Shown here piece by piece: positions 1 to 5,406 of a DNA stretch of 8,829 nucleotides. The stretch covers positions 1 through 8,829 of the forward strand of contig MNZO01000030.1 of NCBI GenBank assembly GCA_001873665.1. The letters are read 5' to 3'. The notes under the pieces were generated by a model. The model ran no database searches. It saw only the letters and a list, made by a program, of their open reading frames with translations, and had not been told where the DNA came from. The position numbers and the translations under genes were made by a program. Each line of letters begins with the position of its first letter. Position 1 is the first letter of the stretch. Source of the stretch: Candidatus Shapirobacteria bacterium CG2_30_35_20 (GTDB lineage: Bacteria > Patescibacteriota > Microgenomatia > UBA12405).

Positions 1-222
1 AAATAATGTCTCGATTGCCATTTCCGTCACCTTAAATTTCTTAATAATATTTTCCAATTCCTCATAAATTCTCCCCAATCTGTCCACACTACTGTCCTTT
101 TTACTGGTCTCAATTACTCCACATTTTACTAATTTATAATCTGAGATCTGAGATCTGAGATCTATTATTCCCCATCCCGTATTTTCTAGTCCTGGATCAA
201 TACCTAAGATAATATTTTTCAT
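1..222 (-). CDS. ruvC: Crossover junction endodeoxyribonuclease RuvC, N-terminal part (cut by window edge)
   Basis: RuvC resolves Holliday junctions as a dimeric metal-dependent nuclease working with RuvAB. The reading frame is open from ATG at 222 to the window edge, giving 74 residues. It opens with the RuvC signature IDPG (residues 8-11), where D9 matches the first catalytic aspartate of the family. AIETLF (69-74) supplies E71, matching the second catalytic acid. The remaining acids lie outside the window. A weak AGGG stands 8 nt before the ATG, so this start is reasonable. Residues 20-28 (IDLRSQISD) are encoded by a heptanucleotide array; the remembered family consensus has a short turn of similar length here, so the array may have replaced the loop rather than lengthened it greatly. 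The gene is divergent from murB. Family assignment is firm; the state of the rest of the gene is unknown. Confidence 0.93.
   Translation of the reverse strand, partial: MKNIILGIDPGLENTGWGIIDLRSQISDYKLVKCGVIETSKKDSSVDRLGRIYEELENIIKKFKVTEMAIETLF
139..163. repeat. Heptanucleotide array ATCTGAG, 3.6 copies, inside ruvC
   Basis: Three perfect ATCTGAG units plus ATCT. Read on the ruvC strand the unit is stop-free and gives the seven-residue cycle SQISDLR. The same array type recurs inside leuS at 6441-6467. Confidence 0.95.
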
Positions 223-230
223 ATAGATTG

Positions 231-273
231 CCCTGTCAAGGGAAATGTCACGAGCTTGTCGAGCGACAAAGGG
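231..273. repeat. GC-richer palindromic segment upstream of ruvC
   Basis: TTGTCG (256-261) and CGACAA (264-269) form an inverted repeat. The outer CCCTGTC (231-237) and GACAAAGGG (265-273) are also complementary apart from a 2-nt bulge. CGAGC occurs twice as a direct repeat. The segment is clearly richer in G and C than its surroundings. It could be a decayed dispersed palindromic element or an RNA hairpin upstream of ruvC; nothing here decides. Confidence 0.45.
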
Positions 274-302
274 TTTAATTCAATTTAACTACTTAATTCT
301 AC

Positions 303-314
303 ACTATCGATAGT
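303..314. promoter_or_regulatory. Perfect 12-bp palindrome ACTATCGATAGT
   Basis: A perfect two-fold symmetric 12-mer in the divergent ruvC/murB intergenic region. The size and symmetry fit an operator for a dimeric regulator, but no regulator gene is in the window, so the role is inference. Confidence 0.35.
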
Positions 315-330
315 TATAGGCCAACAAAAC

Positions 331-359
331 TTTTCCACACTTGTCCACATTTTTCCCCA
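331..359 (+). promoter_or_regulatory. Three DnaA-box-like 9-mers phased at 10 bp
   Basis: TTTTCCACA (331-339), TTGTCCACA (341-349) and TTTTCCCCA (351-359) differ from the consensus DnaA box TTATCCACA by one, one and two bases. They stand in the same orientation, exactly 10 bp apart, and an AT-rich tract follows. They may bind DnaA for regulation. An origin is not favoured, because strand composition does not switch here and dnaA/dnaN are not present. Confidence 0.35.
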
Positions 360-410
360 TATTATTTTTAACCAAGATAAAATAAATAAATTACTTGTAT
401 TCTTCCGTAA

Positions 411-441
411 ATTAAAAATTAAAAATTAAAAATTAAAAATT
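411..441. repeat. Heptanucleotide array ATTAAAA, 4.4 copies, upstream of murB
   Basis: ATT recurs at 411, 418, 425, 432 and 439 with A-tracts between. The unit contains stops on both strands, which fits its intergenic place. It occupies the -15 to -45 zone of the presumed murB promoter, where an AT-rich tract could act as an UP-like element. Confidence 0.9.
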
Positions 442-445
442 ACGA

Positions 446-451
446 TATAAT
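446..451 (+). promoter_or_regulatory. Presumed murB -10 box TATAAT
   Basis: A perfect TATAAT ends 6 nt before the murB ATG, so initiation at the usual distance would fall on or next to the start codon, implying a leaderless mRNA. No good -35 hexamer is visible; the heptad array lies there instead. Confidence 0.55.
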
Positions 452-457
452 CCCTAT

Positions 458-1480
458 ATGGACACCAAAATCCTCCAAAACGTTCCTCTCGCTCAGTACA
501 CAACATTAAAGATTGGCGGTCCTGCTGATTACTTTATCAAAGCTAATTCAACAACTGATTTAATCAAAATTCTTAGTTCCGCCGATATCAAACCCATTAC
601 TATTCTAGGTAACGGTTCCAATGTTTTAATTTCAGACACTGGTATCCGCGGTTTAGTTATCAAAAACACATCCTCTGAAATAAAAATTGTAAATTGTAAA
701 TTGAAAATTGAAAATTTTTCCCCAACTTACACCCAACGTCAAGAAAACGAACCCGACAAATATTTAGACTTTCCCAAAATTGACTATGATGAATCTACTC
801 TCCCTATTTCCGAAATTGAAATTTCATCGGGATGTCTCCTTTCTTATATCATCAACTGGACACTCGATCATGGTCTAACTGGCCTCCAATGGTTTGCCTA
901 TATTCCCGGCACTATCGGCGGTGCTATCGTCCACAACATTCACGGAGGCTCATACCACATTGCCGATTATCTAAAATCAATCACCTGTTTTGACCAAAAC
1001 TCCCAAAAAACTGTTACCTATCAAAAATCAGACTTAAACTGGCAATACGAACAAAGCTTTTTTCTCCAAAATCCCAATCTAGTTATTCTTTCGGTTGTAT
1101 TAAACCTGTTTCATGGTGATACTATCAAAGCCAAATCTGTTCGTGATGCCTGGATTGCTCAAAAAATAAAAGTCCAGCCTATGAATTCTCCTGGATCTGC
1201 TTTTCAAAACCCAAGTTTAGAAATATGTCAAAAAAATTGGGGTGAACAAAAATCAGCCGGTTGGATTATCGACCACGAGCTAAATTTAAAAGGCTATTCT
1301 ATAGGTGACGCCCAAATTTCAAATCAACATAGTAATTTTTTTGTAAATAATGGTCACGCCACCGCCTCCGATTACTACAAATTAATAAAACACGTCCAAA
1401 ATCTAGTCAAAACCAAGTTCGGCTTCGACCTCCTCCCCGAAATCAAATTTTTGGGCGATTTTTCAACACCATCCAAATAA
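458..1480 (+). CDS. murB: UDP-N-acetylenolpyruvoylglucosamine reductase MurB
   Basis: MurB uses NADPH and bound FAD to reduce UDP-GlcNAc-enolpyruvate to UDP-MurNAc, the second committed step of peptidoglycan precursor synthesis in the cytoplasm. The 340-residue product shows the FAD-domain motifs TTLKIGGPADYF (15-26) and GNGSNVLISD (51-60), then IPGTIGGAIVHN (149-160). PGSAFQNP (245-252) carries S247, matching the catalytic proton-donor serine. AGWIIDHELNLKGYSIGDA and HSNFFVN follow, and LLPEIKF (325-331) carries E328, matching the catalytic glutamate. The usual NAGAYG stretch reads NIHGGSYH. Between NTSSE (70-74) and EISSG (121-125) lies an extra segment of roughly 45 residues, which starts with the heptad-encoded KIVNCKLKIENF (76-87). 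The start has no Shine-Dalgarno but sits just after TATAAT. The 3' end overlaps the opposite glycosyltransferase gene by 38 bp. Confidence 0.95.
   Translation: MDTKILQNVPLAQYTTLKIGGPADYFIKANSTTDLIKILSSADIKPITILGNGSNVLISDTGIRGLVIKNTSSEIKIVNCKLKIENFSPTYTQRQENEPDKYLDFPKIDYDESTLPISEIEISSGCLLSYIINWTLDHGLTGLQWFAYIPGTIGGAIVHNIHGGSYHIADYLKSITCFDQNSQKTVTYQKSDLNWQYEQSFFLQNPNLVILSVVLNLFHGDTIKAKSVRDAWIAQKIKVQPMNSPGSAFQNPSLEICQKNWGEQKSAGWIIDHELNLKGYSIGDAQISNQHSNFFVNNGHATASDYYKLIKHVQNLVKTKFGFDLLPEIKFLGDFSTPSK
684..718. repeat. Heptanucleotide array AAATTGT/AAATTGA, 5 units, inside murB
   Basis: Two AAATTGT units are followed by two AAATTGA units and a final AAATTTT. A pure array of either unit would bring a stop into every plus-strand frame every 21 nt; the change of unit part-way keeps the murB frame open. 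Encodes residues 76-87. Confidence 0.92.
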
Positions 1481-2270
1481 ACTTAGGTAAGGTAAGTTGG
1501 CGTTTCCACCTTTTTGGCTCAATTATCAGTGAAAACAACCACTCAAAACCAATATTGCGAATCCATTTTGGTGCTCGAGGCAAATCACCTGAGTAATAAT
1601 CAAAACTTCGCCCCAACCCCATAACCAATCCAACATTTAATTTTTCCAAATTACGATTAATAAATTCCTCCTGGGTTTTCATTGCAAACGCCACGAACAA
1701 ATAATCAATCTTCTTTTGGGCCAACATTTTTATAATTTTTTCATCTTCACCTTCACGTTTTCCCGCATAATACCCAGCAATTTTTAATTTTGGATATTTT
1801 TTCAAAAAAAATTCTGCCGTTTTCTTCCCCCGATCATCCCACCCACCCAAAAAATATACCGATTGACCATTTTTTTCTGCCATTCTACATAAATCATCCA
1901 TCAAATCAGCCCCAGCAATCAAATTTTCTCTATGGCGCCCCATCATTATCTCCACCCCAATTTTTATTCCATAAACAAACCTTTCGACTTTCGACTTTCG
2001 ACTTTCGACTAGTCTCGCCCAAGCAAGTCCAATTCCATCAATCACATTATATGTTGTCCTACTTTGTAAAATATTCAAAAATTCATTATCTTTTGTTGTT
2101 GCCATCACAAATTCGGGATTTACAGTTGCAATCCAAATTTTCCTCTTTTTTACCATATCAGACTCTATCAAATTTAGCAGAACACCTTTGCTTTTGCCAA
2201 ATAAAGTAAAACCAAACATATCACGTACATCTCCGATATTTTTACTATCACCATTGGTTTTATTTTTCAT
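1443..2270 (-). CDS. WecG/TagA/CpsF-family glycosyltransferase (GT26)
   Basis: Enzymes of this family transfer a sugar (ManNAc or ManNAcA) from a UDP-sugar to a prenyl-diphosphate-linked GlcNAc at the membrane, in wall teichoic acid or enterobacterial common antigen synthesis. The acceptor here cannot be told. I place the start at ATG 2270 because AGGGG stands 5 nt before it; a GTG at 2276 overlaps that Shine-Dalgarno. The 275-residue product has TVNPEF (49-54) and IDGIGLAWA (77-85), holding the Thr and Asp implicated in TagA. It also has AGADL (119-123), VYFLGG (138-143), QEEFINRN, GRSFDYYSGDLPRAPKW and the basic C-terminal EPKRWKRQ region. Two motifs deviate: the usual GAPKQE reads AMKTQE (196-201) and GVGG reads GLGR. 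Residues 87-97 (LVESRKSKVER) come from a heptad array. It overlaps murB tail to tail. Confidence 0.9.
   Translation of the reverse strand: MKNKTNGDSKNIGDVRDMFGFTLFGKSKGVLLNLIESDMVKKRKIWIATVNPEFVMATTKDNEFLNILQSRTTYNVIDGIGLAWARLVESRKSKVERFVYGIKIGVEIMMGRHRENLIAGADLMDDLCRMAEKNGQSVYFLGGWDDRGKKTAEFFLKKYPKLKIAGYYAGKREGEDEKIIKMLAQKKIDYLFVAFAMKTQEEFINRNLEKLNVGLVMGLGRSFDYYSGDLPRAPKWIRNIGFEWLFSLIIEPKRWKRQLTLPKFIWMVLKNRPKI
1982..2010. repeat. Heptanucleotide array TTTCGAC, 4 copies, inside the glycosyltransferase gene
   Basis: Four perfect TTTCGAC units plus one base. On the coding strand the unit gives the stop-free cycle VESRKSK; the other strand is also open (STFDFRL). It lies between the DGIG and GAD motifs, where family members have a surface loop. 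Confidence 0.95.
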
Positions 2271-2275
2271 CTTCA

Positions 2276-2282
2276 CCCCTTT
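2276..2282 (-). promoter_or_regulatory. Shine-Dalgarno AAAGGGG of the glycosyltransferase gene
   Basis: The only strong ribosome binding site in the window. It selects ATG 2270 over the overlapping GTG at 2276. A TAGAAT just upstream (2283-2288) could be a -10 box but would leave a very short leader, so promoter and Shine-Dalgarno are hard to reconcile. Confidence 0.6.
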
Positions 2283-2527
2283 ATTCTATCAAAAAAAATA
2301 CCTCAAACAACTACTTTATTTATTAGAAATCTAAAATCTCTAATTTATTATCCGATAATAATTAATTGTAGACTATATATTACAATTCTACAAGATATAT
2401 GTTTAGAATATATCACTCATAAAATTCACTTTTTTTATAAGATAATTTTATTAAAATTTAAATTAGCCATAATTTACCCCAATTGAACAATATTTATACC
2501 CAATTATATCCCCTATTTATTCTAAAT

Positions 2528-2560
2528 AATTCGTAATTCGTAATTTTTAATTCGTAATTT
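2528..2560. repeat. Heptanucleotide array AATTCGT, intergenic
   Basis: Units AATTCGT, AATTCGT, AATTTTT, AATTCGT and a partial AATTT. Same unit as the array inside leuS at 6067-6100. Confidence 0.88.
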
Positions 2561-2587
2561 ATTTATCGTAGTTATATTGTCTAAATT

Positions 2588-2622
2588 AATTGAAAATTGT
2601 AAATTAAAAATTAAAAATTCTG
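2588..2622. repeat. Heptanucleotide array AATTGAA/AATTGTA/AATTAAA, intergenic
   Basis: Five units in register: AATTGAA, AATTGTA, AATTAAA, AATTAAA, AATTCTG. Units resemble those in murB and leuS and merge into the T-rich tail of the mreB terminator. Confidence 0.88.
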
Positions 2623-2646
2623 TAAAATTATAAGTATAATTTTACA
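2603..2646 (-). terminator. Likely intrinsic terminator of mreB
   Basis: TGTAAAATTATA (2621-2632) and TATAATTTTACA (2635-2646) are perfect 12-bp complementary arms around a 2-nt centre. They lie 7 bp beyond the mreB stop and are followed on the minus strand by T-rich sequence. The stem is AT-rich and so thermodynamically modest, but position and T tract fit termination. Confidence 0.6.
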
Positions 2647-2652
2647 ACCATA

Positions 2653-3636
2653 TCATCTCAACGACTGTCGATATAAATCCCAATTGTCAGTTACCATCCC
2701 TATCCCCCTTACCACACTAAATTCTGGTTCCAAAGCCACATGGACAGGAATCCCAATCTCTCGTGATAACCACAAATCTAGACCTCGTGTTTTGGCAAAA
2801 GCCCCTGTCAATATGACACCTCGATCAATGATGTCTGACACCAGCTCAGCCGAGGTAGCTTCCAACACCGACTTCATTAATGTTACAATTTTTTCCATAT
2901 CAAGTCTAGCCAATTCATACACTTCCGTTGAAGATAATCTAATTTTCTTTGGCAATCCGCTCAGCAAATCCCGACCACCAATATCAATAAATTCTTCTTT
3001 CTTGAGTTTAACCACCGACAATAATTTAATTTTAATATCTTCCAGTACCTGTTTCCCCGCCGCCAATAAATATTGTGAAACCAAATAATCAAAAATCAAA
3101 TCATTAACAAAACCTCCTCCTTGACGTATCTGTTTCACTTTGACAATTCCTCCCGAGGCAATAACCGCTACCTCAATCACCCCTCCACCCAAATTGACTA
3201 TCATGTTACCAAACACATCTGAAATCGGGACCTTAGCCCCTATTGCCGCCGCTAATGGTGCATCAATCAGATACACTTTACGCGCCCCAGCTTCAAGCAA
3301 TACATCAATCACTGCTCGCTGTTCAACTTGAGTATTGCCACAAGGAACAGCCGTAATCACTTCTGGACCAACAAACCAATTTCGCCCCATAACGTCTTGC
3401 AAATAACTTTTCAACATCAGTCTGGCACCTTCATAATCAACAATCACCCCTGATCGTATTGGTTCAATCACCTCAATATATTCAGGTGACCTCCCCATCA
3501 TTTTTTTGGCTTCACTCCCAATCGCAATTCTTTTTCTATTTTCAACATCCACGGCTACCACTGCTGGTTCTTGCAACACCACATCACCATCTCGTAAAAT
3601 TATTATCTCCGAAGTTCCAATATCAATCGCCAGCAT
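2653..3636 (-). CDS. mreB: MreB-family actin-like protein with degenerate ATPase site
   Basis: MreB polymerises under the membrane and guides lateral wall synthesis. The 327-residue product aligns over the whole family: DIGTS (5-9, phosphate 1), LQEPAVVAV (21-29), MMGRSPEYI (46-54), VIVDYE (64-69), ITAVPCGNTQVEQRAV, IDAPLAAAIGA (124-134), VNLGGGVIEVAVI (147-159), GGRDLLSGLP (220-229), DIIDRGVILTG and EPEFSVVRGIG. Expected IEEPMAAAIGA, VDIGGGTTE and LTGGGA are changed: the catalytic-type Glu is A126, the phosphate-2 Asp is N148, both Thr are V153 and I154, and the adenosine-loop GGG is GAF (278-280). It may bind nucleotide but probably hydrolyses it poorly, or be a paralogue with a structural role. 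It starts almost at the first strand, without an amphipathic N-terminal helix. No Shine-Dalgarno is present. It is divergent from the PEGA protein gene. Family sure; activity inferred. Confidence 0.88.
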   Translation of the reverse strand: MLAIDIGTSEIIILRDGDVVLQEPAVVAVDVENRKRIAIGSEAKKMMGRSPEYIEVIEPIRSGVIVDYEGARLMLKSYLQDVMGRNWFVGPEVITAVPCGNTQVEQRAVIDVLLEAGARKVYLIDAPLAAAIGAKVPISDVFGNMIVNLGGGVIEVAVIASGGIVKVKQIRQGGGFVNDLIFDYLVSQYLLAAGKQVLEDIKIKLLSVVKLKKEEFIDIGGRDLLSGLPKKIRLSSTEVYELARLDMEKIVTLMKSVLEATSAELVSDIIDRGVILTGAFAKTRGLDLWLSREIGIPVHVALEPEFSVVRGIGMVTDNWDLYRQSLR

Positions 3637-3640
3637 GCTT

Positions 3641-3646
3641 TATAAT
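3641..3646 (+). promoter_or_regulatory. Presumed -10 box TATAAT of the PEGA protein gene
   Basis: A perfect TATAAT 9 nt before ATG 3656 implies a leader of only a few nucleotides. A second TATAAT (3652-3657) overlaps the start codon itself. No convincing -35 element is seen; the upstream DNA is mreB coding sequence. Confidence 0.45.
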
Positions 3647-3676
3647 ACAACTATAATGGTTAAAAACTCTAGTCAA
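3642..3676 (-). promoter_or_regulatory. Presumed mreB promoter
   Basis: On the minus strand TTGACT (3671-3676) and TATAGT (3650-3655) are 15 bp apart. An alternative -10, TATTAT (3642-3647), ends 5 nt before the ATG. Both overlap the opposite gene's promoter, and the -35 lies within its first codons. Confidence 0.4.
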
Positions 3677-4762
3677 AAAAGTGCCCTGACCTTACTCTCG
3701 GTCTTATCTATCATCATTTCCACCACATTTCTTATCAGTATTCTGGCTCGCGGATATATTCCTCAATATGATAACGGTCTAAAAATAACCGCCACTGGGT
3801 TACTCTCTGCGACTTCATTGCCCAAAAACGCTAGTGTCATCATTAATGACAAATTATATAGTACCACCGACAGCACTATTAATCTCGTCCCTGCCGACTA
3901 TCAACTAAAAATTGTCAAAGAGGGATATTTGCCATGGAACAAAAAAATAACCATTCAAAAAGAAATGGTCTACCGAGCTCAGGCCACTCTTTTTAGAACC
4001 AACCCTATTCTTACACCCATAACTACAAACGATATCATTAGTCCTACCGCCAATTCCGACTTCAGCGAAATTGTATATATTAGCCCCCCATCTTCAACCA
4101 GCATCAAGCCGGGTATATATTTAATTGAAACCGGTTATTATTTATCGTTAGTCCCCATAAAATACCAACCTAAATTTATAGCTCAAAATCGTTTTTTACC
4201 AACTGACAAAACAATTACCTTTACCTTTTCTCCCAATTCAAAACAAATAATCGCCAAGTCAACACTTAAACACACCGCTTATTTAATTGACCTGACTATC
4301 AATGACCCCAAAAAGAATATAACCGAAATAACTTTTTCGAATGAAAAAATTAGTCAAGACTGGCTGTTACAGTCAAAACAATTAAACACCCTCTCCGTTA
4401 GCAAGCTTCCCAAAATTTTTACAACCACAATTGCCACCAATCCCGCTTCGGTTATCTTTTCTGGTGACGAAAGTAAATTCCTGTATAAAATTGACAGTCA
4501 ATACTTTACCTACGATATCGAGAAAAATATTAATTACCAAATTGACAATCAAAATGAAATTAATTCACCGTTTTGGTTACCCAAATCAAACAGCATTATT
4601 TATATTAATTCTGGCAAAATCAAAAGTATTGAATTTGACGGGTCTAACAAAAATACCATCTTCTCCGACACCCTTTTTGTCAAATCAATTATTCCACAAT
4701 TAGATGGCACAAAACTTACGATTTTTACCACTGACAACATTTTTAACCTTACCATTCGTTAA
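3656..4762 (+). CDS. Membrane-anchored PEGA-domain protein with TolB-like beta-propeller
   Basis: 368 residues. A short polar start is followed by one hydrophobic helix (about 11-31, LTLLSVLSIIISTTFLISIL), so the protein is probably anchored with the rest outside. Residues about 49-112 match a PEGA domain: SATSLPKNASVIINDKLYS, then VPADYQLKIVKEGYLPW and a final beta strand ending in ATLF. The remainder has repeated TolB/WD40-like blade phrases such as FTFSPNSKQIIAKS, VIFSGDESKFLYKI, FWLPKSNSIIYI and LDGTKLTIF. PEGA domains are usually surface-layer or envelope modules; the ligand is unknown. The frame is open back to 3506, but that part is antisense to mreB; ATG 3656 sits just after TATAAT and before the membrane helix, so I prefer it. 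It is 19 bp from the mreB start and 2 bp from the convergent small gene. Confidence 0.82.
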   Translation: MVKNSSQKSALTLLSVLSIIISTTFLISILARGYIPQYDNGLKITATGLLSATSLPKNASVIINDKLYSTTDSTINLVPADYQLKIVKEGYLPWNKKITIQKEMVYRAQATLFRTNPILTPITTNDIISPTANSDFSEIVYISPPSSTSIKPGIYLIETGYYLSLVPIKYQPKFIAQNRFLPTDKTITFTFSPNSKQIIAKSTLKHTAYLIDLTINDPKKNITEITFSNEKISQDWLLQSKQLNTLSVSKLPKIFTTTIATNPASVIFSGDESKFLYKIDSQYFTYDIEKNINYQIDNQNEINSPFWLPKSNSIIYINSGKIKSIEFDGSNKNTIFSDTLFVKSIIPQLDGTKLTIFTTDNIFNLTIR

Positions 4763-4764
4763 AT

Positions 4765-5004
4765 CTACCTACATCTTCTCGATTCAAAACTGGCAATCTC
4801 ACCATCGTCATTTAATAAACTAATCACTATATCAACATAACTATTATCCAAACAATTATCACGCAATTCAACTGACTCACCCAAAACAATCGGTTTTGAC
4901 ACCTCATTTTTTACCTCAATAAATCTCAAAGGCACCATGATCATTAAGGCAAATACAAAACTGACAATTAAGGTTCGGGTATTTAAATTAAATTCATTAT
5001 TCAT
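4765..5004 (-). CDS. Small hypothetical membrane protein
   Basis: 79 residues, no family recognised. Residues about 11-29 (TLIVSFVFALMIMVPLRFI) form one hydrophobic helix, preceded by a short N-terminus with one Arg. A mostly polar tail of about 50 residues follows, with two cysteines (in RDNCLDN and RRCR) that could pair if the tail is outside the cell. It may be a signal-anchored envelope protein or a single-pass regulator. Support for a real gene is the clean frame that fills the space up to the neighbouring stop, the membrane helix, and a promoter with a perfect TTGACA directly upstream. There is no Shine-Dalgarno. It is convergent with the PEGA protein gene, stops 2 bp apart. Confidence 0.6.
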   Translation of the reverse strand: MNNEFNLNTRTLIVSFVFALMIMVPLRFIEVKNEVSKPIVLGESVELRDNCLDNSYVDIVISLLNDDGEIASFESRRCR

Positions 5005-5010
5005 ATAATC

Positions 5011-5038
5011 AGTCTAAAACATTTAAATTATTTGTCAA
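5011..5038 (-). promoter_or_regulatory. Presumed promoter of the small membrane protein gene
   Basis: TTGACA (5033-5038, perfect) and TAGACT (5011-5016) with a 16-bp spacer. The -10 ends 6 nt before the ATG, giving a leaderless transcript. Confidence 0.5.
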
Positions 5039-5052
5039 CAAATTAATAAATC

Positions 5053-5078
5053 ATAGCTTCTTACCATCAAAAAGCTAT
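5053..5078. other. 7-bp inverted repeat ATAGCTT/AAGCTAT
   Basis: Arms 5053-5059 and 5072-5078 around a 12-nt loop, upstream of the small gene's promoter. Role unknown; could be a weak hairpin or binding site. Confidence 0.35.
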
Positions 5079-5168
5079 CAGCATTAACCTCATCAGTCGG
5101 CAATGTTCAGTGCTAAAATTGATACATAAAAAATAATTTATTATATATAAAGATAACTCAATAAATCT

Positions 5169-5203
5169 TTGTACATCACTCCTTCATTTTGCTATACTAT
5201 AAT
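5169..5203 (+). promoter_or_regulatory. Promoter of the tRNA-Pro/tRNA-Arg pair
   Basis: TTGTAC (5169-5174) and TATACT (5193-5198) with an 18-bp spacer; TATAAT (5198-5203) follows directly. The tRNA-Pro begins 9 nt later, so both tRNAs are probably one transcript. Confidence 0.6.
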
Positions 5204-5212
5204 TTAATTATT

Positions 5213-5286
5213 CGGGGATTGGCGCAATTGGTTAGCGCGCACGGTTCGGAACCGTGAGGCTGATGGTTCGAGTCCATTATCCCCGA
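5213..5286 (+). tRNA. tRNA-Pro(CGG)
   Basis: A full cloverleaf of 74 nt. Acceptor CGGGGAT/ATCCCCG with the C1-G72 pair and A73 typical of bacterial tRNA-Pro. D arm GCGC/GCGC with GG in the loop. Anticodon stem CACGG/CCGTG with loop TTCGGAA, anticodon CGG (5247-5249) reading CCG codons. T arm GATGG/CCATT with loop TTCGAGT. CCA is not encoded, so it must be added by the tRNA nucleotidyltransferase. Confidence 0.96.
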
Positions 5287-5298
5287 CAATAAAAAAAT

Positions 5299-5370
5299 GC
5301 CCTTATAGTTTAATGGATAAAACAGCTGCCTCCTAAGCGGCAAATCCAGGTCCGATTCCCGGTAAGGGCA
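5299..5370 (+). tRNA. tRNA-Arg(CCT)
   Basis: 72 nt, 12 nt after tRNA-Pro. Acceptor GCCCTTA/TAAGGGC, discriminator A. D arm GTTT/AAAC. Anticodon stem GCTGC/GCGGC with loop CTCCTAA, anticodon CCT (5332-5334) reading AGG. The T arm is unusual: stem CCAGG/CCCGG has one A-C mismatch, and the loop TCCGATT has C where the nearly universal T55 is expected. CCA is not encoded. Confidence 0.92.
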
Positions 5371-5406
5371 CAACGTAATAAATTTCTTTCAGAAATTTAA
5401 ACGTTG
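5371..5406. other. Large hairpin 1, directly after tRNA-Arg
   Basis: CAACGT (5371-5376) pairs with ACGTTG (5401-5406), and TAAATTTCT (5379-5387) with AGAAATTTA (5391-5399), around a TTC loop. That is 15 bp with a small internal loop. No T tract follows on the plus strand, so it is not a classical terminator; it may serve 3' processing of the tRNA transcript. Confidence 0.6.

Larger units (their letters stand above)
2277..2652. other. AT-rich intergenic region between the glycosyltransferase and mreB genes
   Basis: No supportable ORF. It holds two heptad arrays (2528-2560, 2588-2622), the likely mreB terminator, and a hairpin with arms TTGTAGA (2366-2372) and TCTACAA (2387-2393) around a 14-nt loop. 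ATTAGA (2322-2327) and TCTAAT (2338-2343) form another short inverted repeat, inside a stretch that looks like a decayed 7-nt repeat. The rest is featureless A/T-rich sequence. Confidence 0.6.

Noticed and set aside
331..450. Chromosomal origin call
   Set aside because: No composition switch and no replication genes; kept only as DnaA-box-like sites.
139..718. Heptad arrays as a CRISPR-like repeat array
   Set aside because: Units are 7 nt, directly adjacent and without spacers; no cas genes are in the window.
1790..2209. Plus-strand ORF of 139 codons
   Set aside because: Antisense to the glycosyltransferase gene, with low-complexity composition and no motif.
2653..2655. UGA recoded as glycine (code 25, as in Gracilibacteria)
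   Set aside because: TGA falls exactly at the family's C-terminal end and is followed by a terminator; no gene needs internal TGA.
3506..3655. N-terminal extension of the PEGA protein to the first in-frame ATG
   Set aside because: The extra residues are antisense to the well-conserved mreB start, are not family-like, and lie upstream of the TATAAT box.
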